From NCBI GenBank assembly GCA_047639575.1, contig JBLIOB010000044.1, positions 1 to 20,032 of the forward strand: a DNA stretch of 20,032 nucleotides. Reading direction: 5' to 3'. Shown here piece by piece: positions 8,234 to 16,333 of the stretch. Below the pieces are notes generated by a model that saw only the letters and a list, made by a program, of their open reading frames with translations, was not told the DNA's origin and did not search any database. Position 1 is the stretch's first letter. Each line of letters opens with the position of its first letter. This stretch comes from JBLIOB01 sp047639575. GTDB taxonomy: Bacteria; Bacteroidota; Bacteroidia; Flavobacteriales_D; Parvicellaceae. Made by a program: the position numbers and the translations under genes.

Positions 8234-9195
8234 TACCCTCTTTTTTCGATGATATTCGTGGCATTTTCTAGAATTCTCATGGCTGCCTCGGCCATTGCAT
8301 TTTGTTTATTATCTAAACAAGGGTTAATCTCAACCATTTCAAAACTACAAACACGTTTGTCAATTAAAAAATGATTGACCAATCCAGCTGCTTCATTTTC
8401 AGTTAAGCCGTTAGGCACTGGAGTTCCGGTGCCGTACGACACCAAATCGCAATCCATGCTATCAACATCAAACGATAAATAGATAATATCGCAATCTTTC
8501 AAATATTCTAATACCTCATCTGATACTTCCTTAGGACCTCTTCTTCTAACATCTTCAACATGATATTGTTTAATGTTATTTTCAGAAATAAAATAATCTT
8601 CTGAATCTTCTGTATCTCTAACTGAGATTAAAACTAAGTTCTCAGCGCTAAACTTTGGGCCTTCTCCTCCAACCATTTTAATGGCAGTCCAGATACCTGC
8701 AGTCTCATGATCTACAACATTTGTTCGATGCTCAATATTATCAGCGTCTAAAGCAATTGCAAGAGGCATTCCATGGATATTTCCAGATGGAGTAGTATAA
8801 GGAGAATGCACATCTGCATGAGCATCAATCCAAATAACTCCTAATTTTTTTTCAGGATTTGCTGAAGCTAATCCGGCTATTGTTCCAGCAGCGCTAGAAT
8901 GATCTCCAGCTAGTATCAATGGAAACTTATTTCGTTCCGCAATTGATTTTACTGCATCATGAACTTTTGAAATTATTCCTAACACACCAGAAGCACGAAT
9001 AGCTAATTCACTATCATCTGATTCATGCAACAATTCATTGGTTGTTTCAATAACCTCTGTTTTGTATTTAGTGAAATAGGCTTTTCTATTTTTTAAAGCT
9101 GCGATCTTGAGTGCATCGATTCCCAAACTAGCACCCCTTGTACCAGCTCCAATTTCAGAATTATTCTCAAGTATTATAATTTTCTTAGAACTCAT
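8233..9195 (-). CDS. Arginase-family ureohydrolase (probable arginase)
   Basis: This is a 320-residue member of the ureohydrolase superfamily, which hydrolyses guanidino groups to urea using a binuclear Mn centre. The metal ligands are visible: AGDHS with Asp98 and His99, IDAHAD with Asp124, His126 and Asp128, and SFDVDSMD with Asp243 and Asp245. GNIHGMPLA (His141) is an arginase-like active-site segment, and TGTPVPNGLT and FEMVEINP are also typical. Arginase is favoured over agmatinase or formimidoylglutamase by IHGMPLA, but substrate is not certain from sequence. I chose the ATG at 9195. The in-frame TTG at 9225, 30 bases upstream, lies inside a -7 promoter element and is unlikely to be the start. 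The stop overlaps the argS ATG. Confidence 0.9.
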   Translation of the reverse strand: MSSKKIIILENNSEIGAGTRGASLGIDALKIAALKNRKAYFTKYKTEVIETTNELLHESDDSELAIRASGVLGIISKVHDAVKSIAERNKFPLILAGDHSSAAGTIAGLASANPEKKLGVIWIDAHADVHSPYTTPSGNIHGMPLAIALDADNIEHRTNVVDHETAGIWTAIKMVGGEGPKFSAENLVLISVRDTEDSEDYFISENNIKQYHVEDVRRRGPKEVSDEVLEYLKDCDIIYLSFDVDSMDCDLVSYGTGTPVPNGLTENEAAGLVNHFLIDKRVCSFEMVEINPCLDNKQNAMAEAAMRILENATNIIEKRG

Positions 9196-9222
9196 AAGGT
9201 CTGTCAAATTTTCACCGGATAA

Positions 9223-9230
9223 CAAAAGTA
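9223..9230 (-). promoter_or_regulatory. Putative -7 element for the arginase-argS operon
   Basis: TACTTTTG on the minus strand matches TAnnTTTG and ends 27 bases before the ATG at 9195. Its last bases coincide with the alternative TTG start at 9225, which argues for the downstream ATG. No clear -33 box was seen. Confidence 0.5.
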
Positions 9231-9287
9231 AAAATTAATGCGGTTTTATGGCTAAAAAAATTCCATTCTCTAGGGAATAAAAAATTA

Positions 9288-9295
9288 TATATTTG
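9288..9295 (+). promoter_or_regulatory. Putative -7 element for the small lipoprotein gene
   Basis: TATATTTG matches TAnnTTTG exactly, 63 bases before the ATG at 9359. It is divergent from the arginase -7 box with 57 bases between them. The -33 region is weak. Confidence 0.5.
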
Positions 9296-9358
9296 TAGTG
9301 TTTCGAAACAATAGACAATTACAACTAACCAGAATCGAACTTGGTCTACAAAAGTACC

Positions 9359-10063
9359 ATGATAAATAAACTTAAGTCGTTTACCTTTTTGTTCTCATTG
9401 TTCCTCTTCATAGGCTGTGTACCTGAAGAAGTAGAACATGTAGAAATAACTGAAGGGACAATTAAGTTCACTGTTGCATACCCTGGTCGAACAGAAGGTG
9501 GGTTAATGGATGGTATTTTACCCAGAGAGATGGTGATGCATTTTAAAGAAAATGTATATACTAATACGATTTCTGCCGCTGGAATGTTCGATTCTAAGAT
9601 AATTGCGGACTGTATAAATAAGACAGTTACTCTATCATTTCATTTTGGACCAAAGAAAATTTATACGGTAATGAGTGAAACCACAGCCGATTCGTTGGTT
9701 CATGCGCAATTTGGCATGCCTGATTTAATTGAAGTGAACGGTACCGAAGATGTAGCAGGATTTATTTGTAATCGTGCTTTTGCTGAATTTGACAGCTTTG
9801 ATGATGGTCCTGAATTTGAAGTTAAATACACCGATAAAATTAAAATCAAAAACCCAAACTGGTGTAATCAGTTTCAAGGTTTGGAAGCTGTATTGCTTGA
9901 ATATGAGCTTAAACAGTATGGAATGAGATTAAAAATGACAGCTTCAGAATATATCTCCGAGCCCATTGATGACAAAGTATTTGAAATTCCAGAAGATTTC
10001 ACTTTGGTTACTGTTGAAGAAATGGTTTTTCAATTTGAAGAGGTCTTTGTAAATTTCAAATAA
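9359..10063 (+). CDS. Uncharacterised lipoprotein, possibly DUF4412/GLPGLI-like fold
   Basis: This encodes a 234-residue secreted lipoprotein. Starting from the ATG at 9359, residues 1-19 form a signal ending in the lipobox FIGC; a TTG six codons upstream is in frame but unlikely. The mature protein is rich in beta-type segments and ends with an FEIPEDFTLVTVEEM stretch. The succession VAGFICNRAFAEF, then FEVKYTDKI, then a short gap and EAVLLEYEL, ending in F-E-I-P, resembles the layout of DUF4412/GLPGLI-type Bacteroidota envelope proteins, although sequence identity cannot be judged here. Function is unknown. It lies between the arginase promoter region and ftsK, 142 bases upstream of ftsK in the same orientation. 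Confidence 0.75.
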   Translation: MINKLKSFTFLFSLFLFIGCVPEEVEHVEITEGTIKFTVAYPGRTEGGLMDGILPREMVMHFKENVYTNTISAAGMFDSKIIADCINKTVTLSFHFGPKKIYTVMSETTADSLVHAQFGMPDLIEVNGTEDVAGFICNRAFAEFDSFDDGPEFEVKYTDKIKIKNPNWCNQFQGLEAVLLEYELKQYGMRLKMTASEYISEPIDDKVFEIPEDFTLVTVEEMVFQFEEVFVNFK

Positions 10064-10205
10064 GTAACCACCTAAATTTTCATCCTCTTTTTTTATAGAT
10101 TGTTGTTATTTCGATGTAACAATGTTAACACGTTTGTGTTTATACTAACAAGCGCACGCCATAGATTCCATGCAGCTAACAATTAAATTTGTTCCTTGAG
10201 TACTA

Positions 10206-12743
10206 ATGCCAATGGCGAAGCAAAACACGATAAGAAATAACAAAGCAGATGCTAAGTCTCAAAAGACTAAGGCATCCAAACCGTCTTCCAAAAAATCGGA
10301 AAAGCCGCTAAAGAAAAAAAAAGCGCCTAACGCCACCATTGCCAAAATTACGAGTTTTTTCAAGGATGAAAGGCTACACAAGACATTTGGACTGCTGCTT
10401 TTATTGACTAGTTTGTATTTATTTCTAGCCTTTACTTCTTACTTGTTTTCTTGGAAACCGGACCAAGATCATGTAAAAGACCTCGGGTTTTGGGCATTTA
10501 TATTTTCAGGCGATGACCCGGAAATTGGGAACTGGCTAGGGAAATTTGGCGCTATGACTTCTCATAAAATGATTTATGGTTTGTTCGGCATAGCATCTTT
10601 TCTTATTCCTTTTAACCTGGCCATATGGGGGATTCGAGTTTTATTTAAAAAATCCATTTTGCCAATTGGCAAGACTCTTTCTATTTCTATTCTGTCAATT
10701 GTCTGGCTATCAATTTCACTTGGGTTTTCATTTAAAGGAGAAAATGATTTCATGGGGGGAGTGTTTGGACTACAAACTAGCACGTGGATTAAGTCTGCTG
10801 TTGGTAGTATTGGAATGGTATTCTTTATCATTTTCACGGCTTTAATATCCATCGTAATTCTATTCAACCCTAAGATTCCATCATTTGGAAGAGTATTCTC
10901 TAAAAAGGATGAACACCTGGATGAAGAATCAATGGAAGTTGGAAATAAAGTAAGTACGGAGCAGATTATAAGGGAAAATTCAGCTCCTGAAATTGATTTA
11001 ACCGAAAACACAGAATCCGGTATTGAATTAGAAACTGAAAATCCAATCACCGAAGAGCCTGAAGAAATAATTGAAGAAGGCCCTGAGGATCTTGGAACGT
11101 TTATAGGTGAAGAAGAATCTACAATTTCTACTGATGAGTTCGAAGTTGAAGTAGCAGAAGTTGAAGAGGTACTTTCTGAGGATCAATTAGATGATAAATT
11201 AAAGGAATTTGGGCCATACGATCCAAAACTTGATCTATCTAGTTATCAATTGCCTGGACTAGACTTACTAGCAGATCATGGTGGAGGGAATATCTCCGTC
11301 AATAAACAGGAACTTGAGGACAACAAAAATAAAATTGTTGAGACTTTAGATAATTACAAAATTAAGATTGCCAAGATAAAAGCAACAATTGGCCCAACAG
11401 TAACTCTGTATGAAATAGTTCCTGCGGCTGGAGTTCGGATTTCAAAAATTAAAAACTTGGAAGATGACATTGCGCTAAGTCTAGCTGCATTAGGCATTCG
11501 AATTATCGCTCCAATGCCCGGCAGAGGAACCATTGGAATAGAAGTTCCTAACTCAGATCCAGATGTTGTTTCCATGCGTTCTTTAATAGCCTCGGAAAAG
11601 TTCCAGAATAACGACATGGAATTACCTATTGCCCTTGGTAAAACTATTGCCAACGAAACATTGGTTGCTGATTTAGCAAAAATGCCTCACTTATTAATGG
11701 CAGGAGCTACTGGACAAGGTAAGTCGGTAGGTCTTAATGCGATATTAGTTTCAATTCTTTATAAGAAACATCCTTCGCAGGTAAAATTTGTACTGGTCGA
11801 TCCAAAGAAAGTTGAGCTGACTCTATTCACTAAAATCGAGCGTCATTTTTTGGCCAAGTTACCGGATGATAGTGATGCCATCATTACCGACACTAGTCAG
11901 GTAGTAACAACATTAAACTCGTTGTGTGTAGAAATGGATCAGCGATACGATCTGTTAAAGGAAGCAATGGTTCGTAACATCAAAGAGTACAACAAGAAAT
12001 TTATTGATCGGAAATTGAATCCTGAAAAAGGTCACAAATATTTGCCTTACATCATTTTAGTAATTGACGAGTTTGCTGATTTGATAATGACAGCAGGTAA
12101 AGAGGTTGAAACTCCAATCGCAAGATTGGCTCAATTGGCAAGAGCCATAGGTATTCACCTGATTGTAGCAACTCAAAGACCGTCCGTTAACGTAATCACC
12201 GGTATTATTAAGGCAAATTTCCCTGCAAGAATTGCTTTTAGAGTAACTTCAAAAATTGATTCTAGAACTATACTTGATTCTGGAGGTGCAGATCAACTGA
12301 TCGGAAAAGGTGATCTTTTATATTCACCAGGCAACGAACTCATCAGGCTTCAGTGTGGTTTTGTAGACACTCCGGAAGTAGATGCCATTACAGACTTCAT
12401 TGGATCTCAGCGAGGTTATCCAAGTGCCTATCACTTACCTGAATATGTTGAAGAGACAGGAACTGGAAATTCAGATATTGATTTAGACGAGCGAGATTCC
12501 ATGTTCGAACAAGCAGCTGAGGTAATTGTAACGCAGCAACAAGGATCGGCTTCATTGTTGCAGCGTAAATTAAAGTTAGGCTATAACAGAGCTGGTAGAA
12601 TTGTGGATCAATTAGAAGCAGCTGGAATTATTGGTCCCCACAGAGGAAGTAAAGCAAGAGATGTATTAGTACCTGATATCGACACGTTGCATCGAAAGCT
12701 AGATCATGAGCGTCAAGACAAAGAAGCTGGCGGGTCAGTTTAA
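10206..12743 (+). CDS. ftsK: DNA translocase FtsK
   Basis: FtsK couples cell division with chromosome segregation, pumping DNA at the septum and activating XerCD recombination at dif. The 845-residue protein has a Lys-rich cytoplasmic N-terminus, then four membrane segments at about 60-82, 122-147, 155-176 and 195-220. A short, strongly acidic linker spans about 235-335. The motor follows, with Walker A GATGQGKS at 500-507 and Walker B LVIDEFADL with Asp621 and Glu622. The C-terminal gamma winged helix (about 765-830, ending RGSKARDVLV) reads orientation sequences such as KOPS. The linker is far shorter than in E. coli but normal for Bacteroidota. The start could also be the second Met, two codons in. 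lolA follows after 118 bases, an association common in this phylum. Confidence 0.97.
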   Translation: MPMAKQNTIRNNKADAKSQKTKASKPSSKKSEKPLKKKKAPNATIAKITSFFKDERLHKTFGLLLLLTSLYLFLAFTSYLFSWKPDQDHVKDLGFWAFIFSGDDPEIGNWLGKFGAMTSHKMIYGLFGIASFLIPFNLAIWGIRVLFKKSILPIGKTLSISILSIVWLSISLGFSFKGENDFMGGVFGLQTSTWIKSAVGSIGMVFFIIFTALISIVILFNPKIPSFGRVFSKKDEHLDEESMEVGNKVSTEQIIRENSAPEIDLTENTESGIELETENPITEEPEEIIEEGPEDLGTFIGEEESTISTDEFEVEVAEVEEVLSEDQLDDKLKEFGPYDPKLDLSSYQLPGLDLLADHGGGNISVNKQELEDNKNKIVETLDNYKIKIAKIKATIGPTVTLYEIVPAAGVRISKIKNLEDDIALSLAALGIRIIAPMPGRGTIGIEVPNSDPDVVSMRSLIASEKFQNNDMELPIALGKTIANETLVADLAKMPHLLMAGATGQGKSVGLNAILVSILYKKHPSQVKFVLVDPKKVELTLFTKIERHFLAKLPDDSDAIITDTSQVVTTLNSLCVEMDQRYDLLKEAMVRNIKEYNKKFIDRKLNPEKGHKYLPYIILVIDEFADLIMTAGKEVETPIARLAQLARAIGIHLIVATQRPSVNVITGIIKANFPARIAFRVTSKIDSRTILDSGGADQLIGKGDLLYSPGNELIRLQCGFVDTPEVDAITDFIGSQRGYPSAYHLPEYVEETGTGNSDIDLDERDSMFEQAAEVIVTQQQGSASLLQRKLKLGYNRAGRIVDQLEAAGIIGPHRGSKARDVLVPDIDTLHRKLDHERQDKEAGGSV

Positions 12744-12861
12744 TGCTCTTTTTTCAATTACAATTTTTGTTAATTAACTCTTAATTAGTAAAGGATTCCG
12801 TTTCTTTGGCATGGTTTCTGAAACGACTTAAACAGATCCCAATAGACTAAAATTTAAACAC

Positions 12862-13491
12862 ATGAAATTATTTACAATAGTAATAGCATTACTTTTCGCA
12901 TCGGCATCGGCAGTAGCTCAGGACAATGAGGCAAAAGCTAAGAAGATTCTTGATGGATTAAGCAAGGAAATGAAAGCTTATAAATCAATCTATATTGAAT
13001 TTAAGAGCAGCATTAAGGGCGATGGAACAAATATTTCATCTGAGGGTAAAGCTTGGATAAAAGGAGACAAATATTTTTATGAAGATAAAGATGCTAAATC
13101 TTGGAATAATTTAGAGCACATTTGGAATTTGGAAAATGGTGAAGACGTTTGTTATCGTACTAAAGCGGACGAAGAAGACGGCATTAATCCAAGTAAATTG
13201 CTTAGAATCTGGGAAAGCGGATTTAAATATAGTTATTACGACAAGGCTTCAAGTACAACAACTCATGCAATCAAGCTATTCCCTAAAGATCCAAAAGGAA
13301 GTAAATACCACACCGTAATCATTAAGGTAAATAAGTCAACGAATAAAATTTCGAGCATGTCAGTAAAAACAAAAGACGGAATGACCGTTCATTACACGAT
13401 TTCAAAATTTTCTCCGAATATCGATGTAAGTGATGCTAAATTCAAATTTGACGTTGCAAAGCACCCAGGAATAACGGTTGAAGAACTTTAA
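12862..13491 (+). CDS. lolA: Outer-membrane lipoprotein carrier protein LolA
   Basis: LolA carries lipoproteins across the periplasm from the LolCDE transporter to the outer membrane. The 209-residue protein has a clean signal peptide (residues 1-19, Ala-x-Ala cut before Gln20). The mature N-terminus, AKAKKILDGLSKEMKAYKSI, followed by IEFKSSI and repeated amphipathic beta strands, is typical of Bacteroidota LolA, which differs markedly from the E. coli protein. The position directly after ftsK supports the call, since ftsK-lolA is a recurrent neighbourhood. It may share the ftsK transcript or have its own promoter in the 118-base gap, where I found only imperfect promoter matches. A strong terminator closes the unit. 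Confidence 0.85.
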   Translation: MKLFTIVIALLFASASAVAQDNEAKAKKILDGLSKEMKAYKSIYIEFKSSIKGDGTNISSEGKAWIKGDKYFYEDKDAKSWNNLEHIWNLENGEDVCYRTKADEEDGINPSKLLRIWESGFKYSYYDKASSTTTHAIKLFPKDPKGSKYHTVIIKVNKSTNKISSMSVKTKDGMTVHYTISKFSPNIDVSDAKFKFDVAKHPGITVEEL

Positions 13492-13512
13492 CCGGATAAA
13501 CTAATTATAAAG

Positions 13513-13539
13513 AGCGCTCCAACGGAGGGCTTTTTTTTT
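13513..13539 (+). terminator. Rho-independent terminator after lolA
   Basis: An 8-bp GC-rich stem with one G-G mismatch (13513-13520 with 13524-13531) and an AAC loop is followed by nine T in total. It lies 22 bases after the lolA stop and separates it from the convergent hemF gene. Confidence 0.85.
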
Positions 13540-13565
13540 GCCCTAATTTTGGAATAAGCATAGAA

Positions 13566-14459
13566 CTAACTTAGCCAATCAATGCCTTTTTTAAGGTTAT
13601 CAAGCGTGAATTGCTGAGCATTAGAAGTCGGTTCGTAGTTATATAACCAAGATGCATTCTTTGGTAAACTCATCAGAATGGATTCTATTCTACCGGATGT
13701 CTGAAGACCGAACTTAGTTCCACGATCATAAACTAAGTTGAATTCAACATATCTTCCGCGTCTAAGCATCTGCCATTGTCGCTCGTCTTCAGAATATTCT
13801 ATATCTCGCTTATCTGTTTGAGCTGTGTATGCAGGGACAAAGGTTTGGCCTAATTTAATTGAGAAATCCAACAATTCATCTTTAGATAATCCTGTTTTAT
13901 CAGTAGTTAGTTTATCGTAAAAGATGCCACCTACTCCTCTAGTTTCGTTCCGATGCTGGTTGAAAAAGTAATTATCTGCCCACATTTTAAATTCGGGGTA
14001 GAATTCAGGGTTAAATTGATCGCAGGTTAACTTTAATTTTTGGTGAAAGTCCGTTGCTTTCTGACGCTCAATAAGATGAGGAGTAAGGTCTATACCTCCA
14101 CCAAACCAATAGGTCCCGTCATCAAGCTCAAAATACCTCAAATTCATATGTATTATTGGAACGTGAGGGTTATGCGGATGAAGAACAATAGAAACACCAG
14201 TTGCGAAAAAGTTACTTCCGGATACATCCAATGTTTTGAGCACAGCCTCAGGCAATACACCATGAACCGCAGAAAAATTGACACCACCTTTTTCAATCAG
14301 ATTACCATCTTCTAAAATTCGGGTTCTTCCACCTCCGCCTCCATCTCGAGACCAGGCATCTTCTCGGAATTTAGACTTACCGTCTAAACTCTCAAGTCCT
14401 TGGCAAATTTCATCTTGTAATTGTTTGAACCGGTTTAAAACCTTTTCCCTGAAAAGCAT
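13566..14459 (-). CDS. hemF: Oxygen-dependent coproporphyrinogen III oxidase
   Basis: HemF oxidatively decarboxylates coproporphyrinogen III to protoporphyrinogen IX using O2, a late haem-synthesis step, and points to aerobic growth. The 297-residue length is typical. The family signatures are intact: GGGGGRTRILEDG near residue 40, HPHNPHVPIIHMN in the middle, WFGGGIDLTP near 118, HRNETRGVGGIFYD, and the C-terminal block QMLRRGRYVEFNLVYDRGT, followed by FGLQTSGRIESILMSLP. The ATG at 14459 shares one base with the stop of the LysM protein gene (TAATG). It is the last gene of the guaA operon and converges with lolA; no strong terminator was seen on its side apart from the shared stem at 13513-13531. 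Confidence 0.97.
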   Translation of the reverse strand: MLFREKVLNRFKQLQDEICQGLESLDGKSKFREDAWSRDGGGGGRTRILEDGNLIEKGGVNFSAVHGVLPEAVLKTLDVSGSNFFATGVSIVLHPHNPHVPIIHMNLRYFELDDGTYWFGGGIDLTPHLIERQKATDFHQKLKLTCDQFNPEFYPEFKMWADNYFFNQHRNETRGVGGIFYDKLTTDKTGLSKDELLDFSIKLGQTFVPAYTAQTDKRDIEYSEDERQWQMLRRGRYVEFNLVYDRGTKFGLQTSGRIESILMSLPKNASWLYNYEPTSNAQQFTLDNLKKGIDWLS

Positions 14460-16333
14460 TATCTTTTTTTAATCAGATTGTAGTTTTCATATGATAGGAT
14501 GAATACATTTTGATTTTCAAAACCACTACCCTCTCCCACAATATTATAATTGAAACTCGTATGCAGGTGATCCAGTTTAATGTAATTCATTCGACTAGCA
14601 TATCCACTTCCAAAATTTAACATTCCTGCTAAGTGGTGCATCATCACATCAAAACCCATATAAGAATATTCTCCAGGATCATTACTATTCTTTAACCTGA
14701 ATTTAGTTACGAAGTCCTTGACGTCAGAGTCTTTGAAGTCCAGATGTACAGATGAACCAATGTGAACATTAAAAGTGTTGATATAATTATAATCAATCTG
14801 TTCATATTTCTGCCAATCCTCAAGTCCAAAAACGATAAACTTAGCCAACCTCATTCCGTGATCATTTTTAATCTTATTAAGATCAGTTAAAAAGGCACTT
14901 ACGTATCCTAAATTCCTGGAAGGCACTACTAAGATGTTAAGGCCTTGTTTATTTAAGTATGGATAAATCCCTCTTAATTTAAAGCCTCTTTCCATTACAA
15001 TCAACGAATCTCGATAAGTAGAATCGCCTTCTGAAGCAAGTTCAAATTCCTTCGCAAACACTTTTGCAAAATAGGCTTGGTCGTTCGCTTTCTTATTGTC
15101 GAATACGATTATACTTGCTGTTCCAAAAGTATCTGCAACATAACGAGCCATTGCTTTCATTTGAGTTGGAGTAGAAGCTACAGCCTTAGTTACATAAGGG
15201 TTTTTGAATAAAATTTTATTCGTTGAATTTACCGGAGAGATCATTTGAATTTCATTCTTCAAAGCAAATTTGGCTGTTTGAAGCTGCGTTGCTGGTGACA
15301 ATGGACCAAAAATCAAATCCAAATTTGTCATTCCTTCTTTTTGCAATATTTTACGCATCGTTGACGTATCTGCTTTTGTATCATGCACATGAACATTTAC
15401 AGATAATCCAGCCTTTTTCATAGAATCGATGGCCATTTCAACACCTTGATAAAACTCCGCGGCTCTTATTGATGGAACATATGGACCACAGTCTCCAATA
15501 CCTGGACATTTCAATATCACTGCATCGAATTTGTCCAACTTAAACGGTAAGAAAACTCCTATCTCATAAACATCCTTCTTCTTAACAACATCAACTCGAC
15601 CTGGAACTACGGAACTATCAATTGCTTGATCCACAACCGTCACTGATTCTCGTTTAATTGGAATTCTTATTGACCCACCTACTGTTAATCCACTTGAAAG
15701 TCCTGGGTTTGCTTTTTTAATTGCCTCTGGTGTTGAACCATATCTTTTGCCAAGAGCGTATAACGTCTCCCCTGCAGTAACAGTATGCATTATTATAGAA
15801 TCCCCTTTTTCGGCAAATTCATTTACAGGATCTTTAATGATCGGTTCCACAACATCGGTAATAGGGCCTGTTTCTACTGCATCTTTCGGGATCAAGACCT
15901 TATCACCTATTGATAAAGGTGTATCTCCATTAATTCTAACAAGATCTTTCCCTTTAATACCATACTGTCTAGCGATCGAGTATAAAGTTTCGCTTTGTTT
16001 TGCGAGATGAACGTAATATTTTGAGCTATCTATAACATGATCAACGGAAGTATCCGTTGCAATAGCCTCAGCCGCACCATCTTTAGGGATTTTGATTACT
16101 TGTCCAATATCAAGCCCATCTTTTGCAGCAGGATTCGTAGATAATATGTCATCTACTGGCACTCCGTACATTCTGTGCAAACCGTAAATAGTGTTTCCAC
16201 GTTTTACCTTATGCATGTAATATTCCTTCCCTTCAATTGTTTTAGTCTTTACTTTTCCAGGCTGCGCACAAGCGCTTCCTAAGAAAAACACTAAACAAAG
16301 AGAAACGATTATATGTTTAACTATTGTATCCAT
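14459..16333 (-). CDS. LysM-repeat protein with C-terminal periplasmic-binding (PBP type 1) fold
   Basis: This 624-residue envelope protein has an N-terminal signal of about 23 residues. It could be cut as ACA before Gln24 or lipidated at Cys22 (weak box GSAC). Three LysM peptidoglycan-binding repeats lie at about 39-83, 107-149 and 182-226, each ending in an IP(K) pattern. After a short linker a type 1 periplasmic-binding-protein fold (receptor-ligand-binding family) runs from about 255 to 600, with YEIGVFLPFKLDKF at its start and LIFGPLSPATQLQTAK in the middle. By architecture it resembles the idea of LpoA, which uses such a fold to activate a peptidoglycan synthase, but that is inference. 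It abuts guaA with no spacer and overlaps hemF by one base, so it is expressed with them. Confidence 0.88.
   Translation of the reverse strand: MDTIVKHIIVSLCLVFFLGSACAQPGKVKTKTIEGKEYYMHKVKRGNTIYGLHRMYGVPVDDILSTNPAAKDGLDIGQVIKIPKDGAAEAIATDTSVDHVIDSSKYYVHLAKQSETLYSIARQYGIKGKDLVRINGDTPLSIGDKVLIPKDAVETGPITDVVEPIIKDPVNEFAEKGDSIIMHTVTAGETLYALGKRYGSTPEAIKKANPGLSSGLTVGGSIRIPIKRESVTVVDQAIDSSVVPGRVDVVKKKDVYEIGVFLPFKLDKFDAVILKCPGIGDCGPYVPSIRAAEFYQGVEMAIDSMKKAGLSVNVHVHDTKADTSTMRKILQKEGMTNLDLIFGPLSPATQLQTAKFALKNEIQMISPVNSTNKILFKNPYVTKAVASTPTQMKAMARYVADTFGTASIIVFDNKKANDQAYFAKVFAKEFELASEGDSTYRDSLIVMERGFKLRGIYPYLNKQGLNILVVPSRNLGYVSAFLTDLNKIKNDHGMRLAKFIVFGLEDWQKYEQIDYNYINTFNVHIGSSVHLDFKDSDVKDFVTKFRLKNSNDPGEYSYMGFDVMMHHLAGMLNFGSGYASRMNYIKLDHLHTSFNYNIVGEGSGFENQNVFILSYENYNLIKKR

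Noticed and set aside
9328..9350. On the minus strand CCAAGTTCGATTCTGGT resembles a tRNA T arm.
   Set aside because: Two of the five stem pairs fail, no matching acceptor, D or anticodon arms are found, and the bases extend into the region before the lipoprotein gene.
10037..10090. A possible terminator after the small lipoprotein gene (GAAGAGG pairing with CCTCTTT).
   Set aside because: The stem is only seven pairs with a loop of about 40 bases and it starts inside the coding region; too weak to call.
10574..11050. A 158-codon open frame antisense to ftsK.
   Set aside because: It lies wholly within the well-supported ftsK transmembrane and linker region and has no recognisable domain; it is a shadow of the real frame.
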